The translations under genes were made by a program, and so were the position numbers. The notes beneath the pieces were generated by a model. The model saw only the letters and a list, made by a program, of their open reading frames with translations, had not been told where the DNA came from and did not search any database. A stretch of 5,807 bases of DNA from positions 1 to 5,807 of the forward strand of contig SKRJ01000428.1 of assembly GCA_007118555.1 (NCBI GenBank), in the 5' to 3' direction. This document shows, in pieces, positions 5,625 through 5,807 of the stretch. Numbering within the stretch: position 1 is the first letter of the stretch; every line of letters begins with the position of its first letter. The stretch comes from Anaerolineae bacterium. Its GTDB lineage: Bacteria; Chloroflexota; Anaerolineae; UBA1429.

Positions 5625-5641
5625 GTGTGCGCAGGCTGCGC
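5617..5641. repeat. Near-palindrome and adjoining short hairpin in the divergent region
   Basis: GCACGCATGTGTGC (5617-5630) is a 14-bp near-palindrome with one mismatched pair (a G-T wobble as RNA). It runs into GCGCA-GGC-TGCGC (5629-5641), a perfect 5-bp stem with a 3-nt loop. There is no T-run, so a terminator is unlikely. It could be a protein-binding site or leader structure for the NUDIX gene. The rest of the 148-bp intergenic stretch shows no convincing rightward promoter. Confidence 0.3.
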
Positions 5642-5670
5642 CTGGATGCCACCGCAGCAGCGCAGGCGTC

Positions 5671-5807
5671 ATGCATAGCCACCGCGTCAGACTGACAGGC
5701 GTGCTCATCGAGGCGGACTGCATACTGCTCGTGCAACAGCGCGTGAGCGCAAGCAGGCAATGGTCGCTCCCCGGAGGGCATGTGGAACCCGGGGAGTCGT
5801 TAGTGGA
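5671..5807 (+). CDS. NUDIX hydrolase, N-terminal part (cut by window end)
   Basis: The first 45 complete codons of a NUDIX-fold pyrophosphohydrolase are present. The sequence starts MHSHRVRLTGVLIEADCILL and reaches WSLPGGHVEPGES, which is the beta-strand and start of the NUDIX box (G-x5-E, satisfied by the second Gly of PGG and the Glu of GES). The REXXEEXG helix that binds the divalent metals is beyond the edge, so catalytic competence and substrate cannot be judged. The VTGVLIE/ILLV start with QQRV..SRQWSLPGG resembles MutT/ADP-ribose pyrophosphatase-like members. The ATG at 5671 gives the normal short N-terminus with only a weak AGG (5664-5666) upstream. An in-frame ATG at 5623 would add 16 residues of unrelated composition. 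The gene is divergent from the zinc-ribbon gene. Confidence 0.85.
   Translation, partial: MHSHRVRLTGVLIEADCILLVQQRVSASRQWSLPGGHVEPGESLV

Noticed and set aside
5623..5670. Upstream in-frame ATG (5623) as the NUDIX start
   Set aside because: It would add 16 residues (Cys/Ala/Ser-rich) before the family's usual N-terminus and covers the palindromic intergenic elements; it has no ribosome binding site.

Overview
The window is GC-rich, densely coding bacterial DNA. It holds four co-directional housekeeping genes on the + strand, a convergent two-gene operon on the - strand, and the first part of a NUDIX gene leaving the right edge on the + strand. Gene content suggests a Chloroflexota-like bacterium. 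The pointers are a pgeF-yggS-proC-yggT cluster without sepF/divIVA, and a membrane-tethered STAND-type ATPase fused to PD40 (TolB-like) repeats next to a CT398-type zinc-ribbon protein. This assignment is an inference; there is no rRNA or marker gene to confirm it.

Left block (1-2697, + strand). pgeF (peptidoglycan editing factor, YfiH family) starts on a TAATG overlap with what looks like the last codons of an upstream gene. A perfect TATAAT sits across the pgeF stop codon and may start a transcript for the rest. yggS (PLP homeostasis protein) and proC (pyrroline-5-carboxylate reductase) follow, each with a strong Shine-Dalgarno sequence. yggT (small membrane protein) starts on a GTG inside the end of proC. 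The theme is cell-wall quality control, B6 cofactor homeostasis, proline synthesis and a membrane protein of the cell-division neighbourhood.

Centre (2709-4808, - strand). One long gene encodes a 699-residue fusion: P-loop ATPase, winged helix, one transmembrane helix, a Pro-rich linker and six PD40 beta-propeller blades. The blades show as an exact 132-nt periodicity in the DNA. It converges on yggT with only 11 bp between the stops.

Right block (4818-5807). A coiled-coil/C4 zinc-ribbon protein lies 9 nt upstream of the ATPase gene on the same strand, so the two very probably form one operon. A good sigma70-type promoter (TTGCCG, 17 bp, TATACT with an extended -10) precedes it. Divergent to it, after 148 bp, starts a NUDIX hydrolase cut by the window end. 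The divergent intergenic region carries an imperfect 11-bp direct repeat with 20-bp spacing and a near-palindrome, both candidate regulatory sites.

No RNA genes, insertion sequences, CRISPR arrays or clear Rho-independent terminators were seen. The least ordinary item is the zinc-ribbon/STAND-propeller pair. It looks like a membrane-spanning sensor or scaffold of unknown function.
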